Shown: positions 63,303 to 64,000 of the stretch, one piece after another
How positions within the stretch are numbered: position 1 is the first letter of the stretch
Layout: each line of letters starts with the position of its first letter
DNA from: Rosistilla ulvae
GTDB lineage: Bacteria; Planctomycetota; Planctomycetia; Pirellulales; Pirellulaceae
Length of the DNA stretch: 64,000 nucleotides
Direction: 5' to 3'
NCBI RefSeq assembly: GCF_007741475.1
Contig: NZ_CP036261.1
Coordinates: 3,349,798 to 3,413,797 of the forward strand
Notes under the pieces: generated by a model
What the model was told of the DNA's origin: nothing
Database searches by the model: none
What the model saw: the letters and a program-made list of their open reading frames with translations, nothing else
Position numbers and translations under genes: made by a program

Positions 63303-64000
63303 TCAACGCGACGCAAAACTTTCAATTGCGTCTTTCAAACAATAAAGCCAACGCGGATAGAGCTTTTTCGTAAGCTCTGATGGCAATTCGATATCCGGCG
63401 AAGCCATTTCGCCGAGCAGCTTCCGATAACGAAAAACACCGTCCAGATCTCGCTTCCAAAACAACATCTGATGTGGGTACACCAACCGCTCAATTAGATT
63501 TTTCCGGACCACCAGCGATTCGCTCCGAGTGAACTCAGCTTCATGCTCATTAAACCACCCAAACAAGGCCTGTGTAGAGCGGAACAGGTGATCCGGCTGT
63601 TCTGTCTGTTGGGACGCAGTACGCCGATAGAATGTTAGGGGATCCGCAATTCTCGAGAACGGGCCGAGGTTTCGCAGTTCCAAGAAGAAAATAATATCTT
63701 CACTGTCACGCACGTGCTCGGGAAATCGAACCCGTGCAGCAAGCTCCCTTCGCACCAAAGCGGTCGAAGGGAGGACACACCACTCCAAAAGCATCTTCGT
63801 CTGAAAGCCAGGGGCTGAGTGACTCTCCGGCCGTGCAGGAGCCTCAACAGGGACGCCGTTTACCAATAGGCAAAAGTCCGTATAGACACATGACAATTCC
63901 GGAACCCGGTTGAACTGAGATATCTGAGCCTCGAGCTTATTTGGCTCCCATAGGTCGTCAGCATCTAAGAACGCAACAAAATCACCTTTTGCTAGCTCGA
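63303..64000 (-). CDS. Glycosyltransferase, GT2 family, 5' end outside window
   Basis: The gene runs past the right edge. Between 63897 and the edge the same frame reads LAKGDFVAFLDADDLWEPNKLEAQI, which is the GT2 metal-binding DXD region, so the visible Met at 63896 is internal. The remaining 197 residues are the acceptor side and C-terminal helices (FPEHVRDSEDIIFFLELRNLGPFSRI, then a helical end). An inverting EPS transferase; sugar unknown. A 129-nt gap separates it from the next GT2. Confidence 0.9.
   Translation of the reverse strand, partial: ELAKGDFVAFLDADDLWEPNKLEAQISQFNRVPELSCVYTDFCLLVNGVPVEAPARPESHSAPGFQTKMLLEWCVLPSTALVRRELAARVRFPEHVRDSEDIIFFLELRNLGPFSRIADPLTFYRRTASQQTEQPDHLFRSTQALFGWFNEHEAEFTRSESLVVRKNLIERLVYPHQMLFWKRDLDGVFRYRKLLGEMASPDIELPSELTKKLYPRWLYCLKDAIESFASR

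Noticed and set aside
1-64000. tRNA, rRNA or CRISPR array
   Set aside because: No cloverleaf with a T-loop consensus, no rRNA stretch and no regularly spaced direct repeats were seen on reading; a tRNAscan or CRISPR finder run would be decisive.

Overview
The window reads as a chromosomal piece of a planctomycete, most likely of the Pirellulaceae (Rhodopirellula/Rosistilla-type). The signs are a sulfatase, a very large coiled-coil membrane protein beside a GATase-like membrane protein, a dockerin/cadherin-type surface protein whose N-terminus ends in a planctomycete ESLDSRRVLA motif, a PEP-CTERM protein, and many Arg/Ala-rich shadow frames. Identification rests on reading the sequence; no database was searched. 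No rRNA, tRNA, CRISPR array, prophage or transposase was seen.

Layout. 1-7.4 kb (+): the 3' end of a GATase-like membrane protein and a 1961-residue membrane/coiled-coil protein, from a conserved planctomycete cell-envelope gene set. 7.5-9.3 kb (-): an exported sulfatase. 9.9-13.7 kb (+): an SLC13/RCK_C anion permease and a small-subunit catalase. 14.1-17.4 kb (-): two membrane proteins, one with DUF3592 and WD40-like repeats. 18.3-20.7 kb (+): a compact three-gene bufferin operon (Cys-rich exported precursor, DUF692/MNIO enzyme, DUF2063 partner), followed by csrA. 21.5-22.9 kb (-): rlmH and pyrF. 23.2-25.5 kb (+): GIY-YIG protein, AlkA-type glycosylase, AlkB-type dioxygenase and a small exported protein. 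25.5-27.5 kb (-): dockerin surface protein. 28.0-31.2 kb (+): Met/Glu-rich lipoprotein and a coiled-coil protein with a clear terminator. 31.3-35.5 kb (-): RegA/RegB-type two-component pair, a UVR-motif protein and an FHA-like membrane protein.

From 35.9 kb to the right edge almost everything is on the minus strand and forms an exopolysaccharide locus of the exosortase/PEP-CTERM-associated kind: a FemAB-like protein, a PEP-CTERM protein, DUF218, VanZ and O-antigen-ligase membrane proteins, six GT4-type glycosyltransferases, four intact or edge-truncated GT2 enzymes, two FkbM methyltransferases, an acyltransferase-3, a pyruvyltransferase interrupted by an in-frame TGA, and a GT2 remnant. Several junctions are 1- to 11-nt stop/start overlaps, which points to translational coupling.

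The most unusual part is 42.8-45.6 kb. A 72-residue peptide with a basic/hydrophobic stretch and a Gly/Ser/Thr/Asp tail overlaps a PqqD-like protein, which overlaps a fusion of an HprK-related kinase and a nucleotidyltransferase. This has the gene content expected of a peptide-modifying (RiPP-like) system inside an EPS locus. The gene-poor stretches also carry a family of imperfect palindromes, with copies near 12.1 kb and 38.7-39.1 kb.
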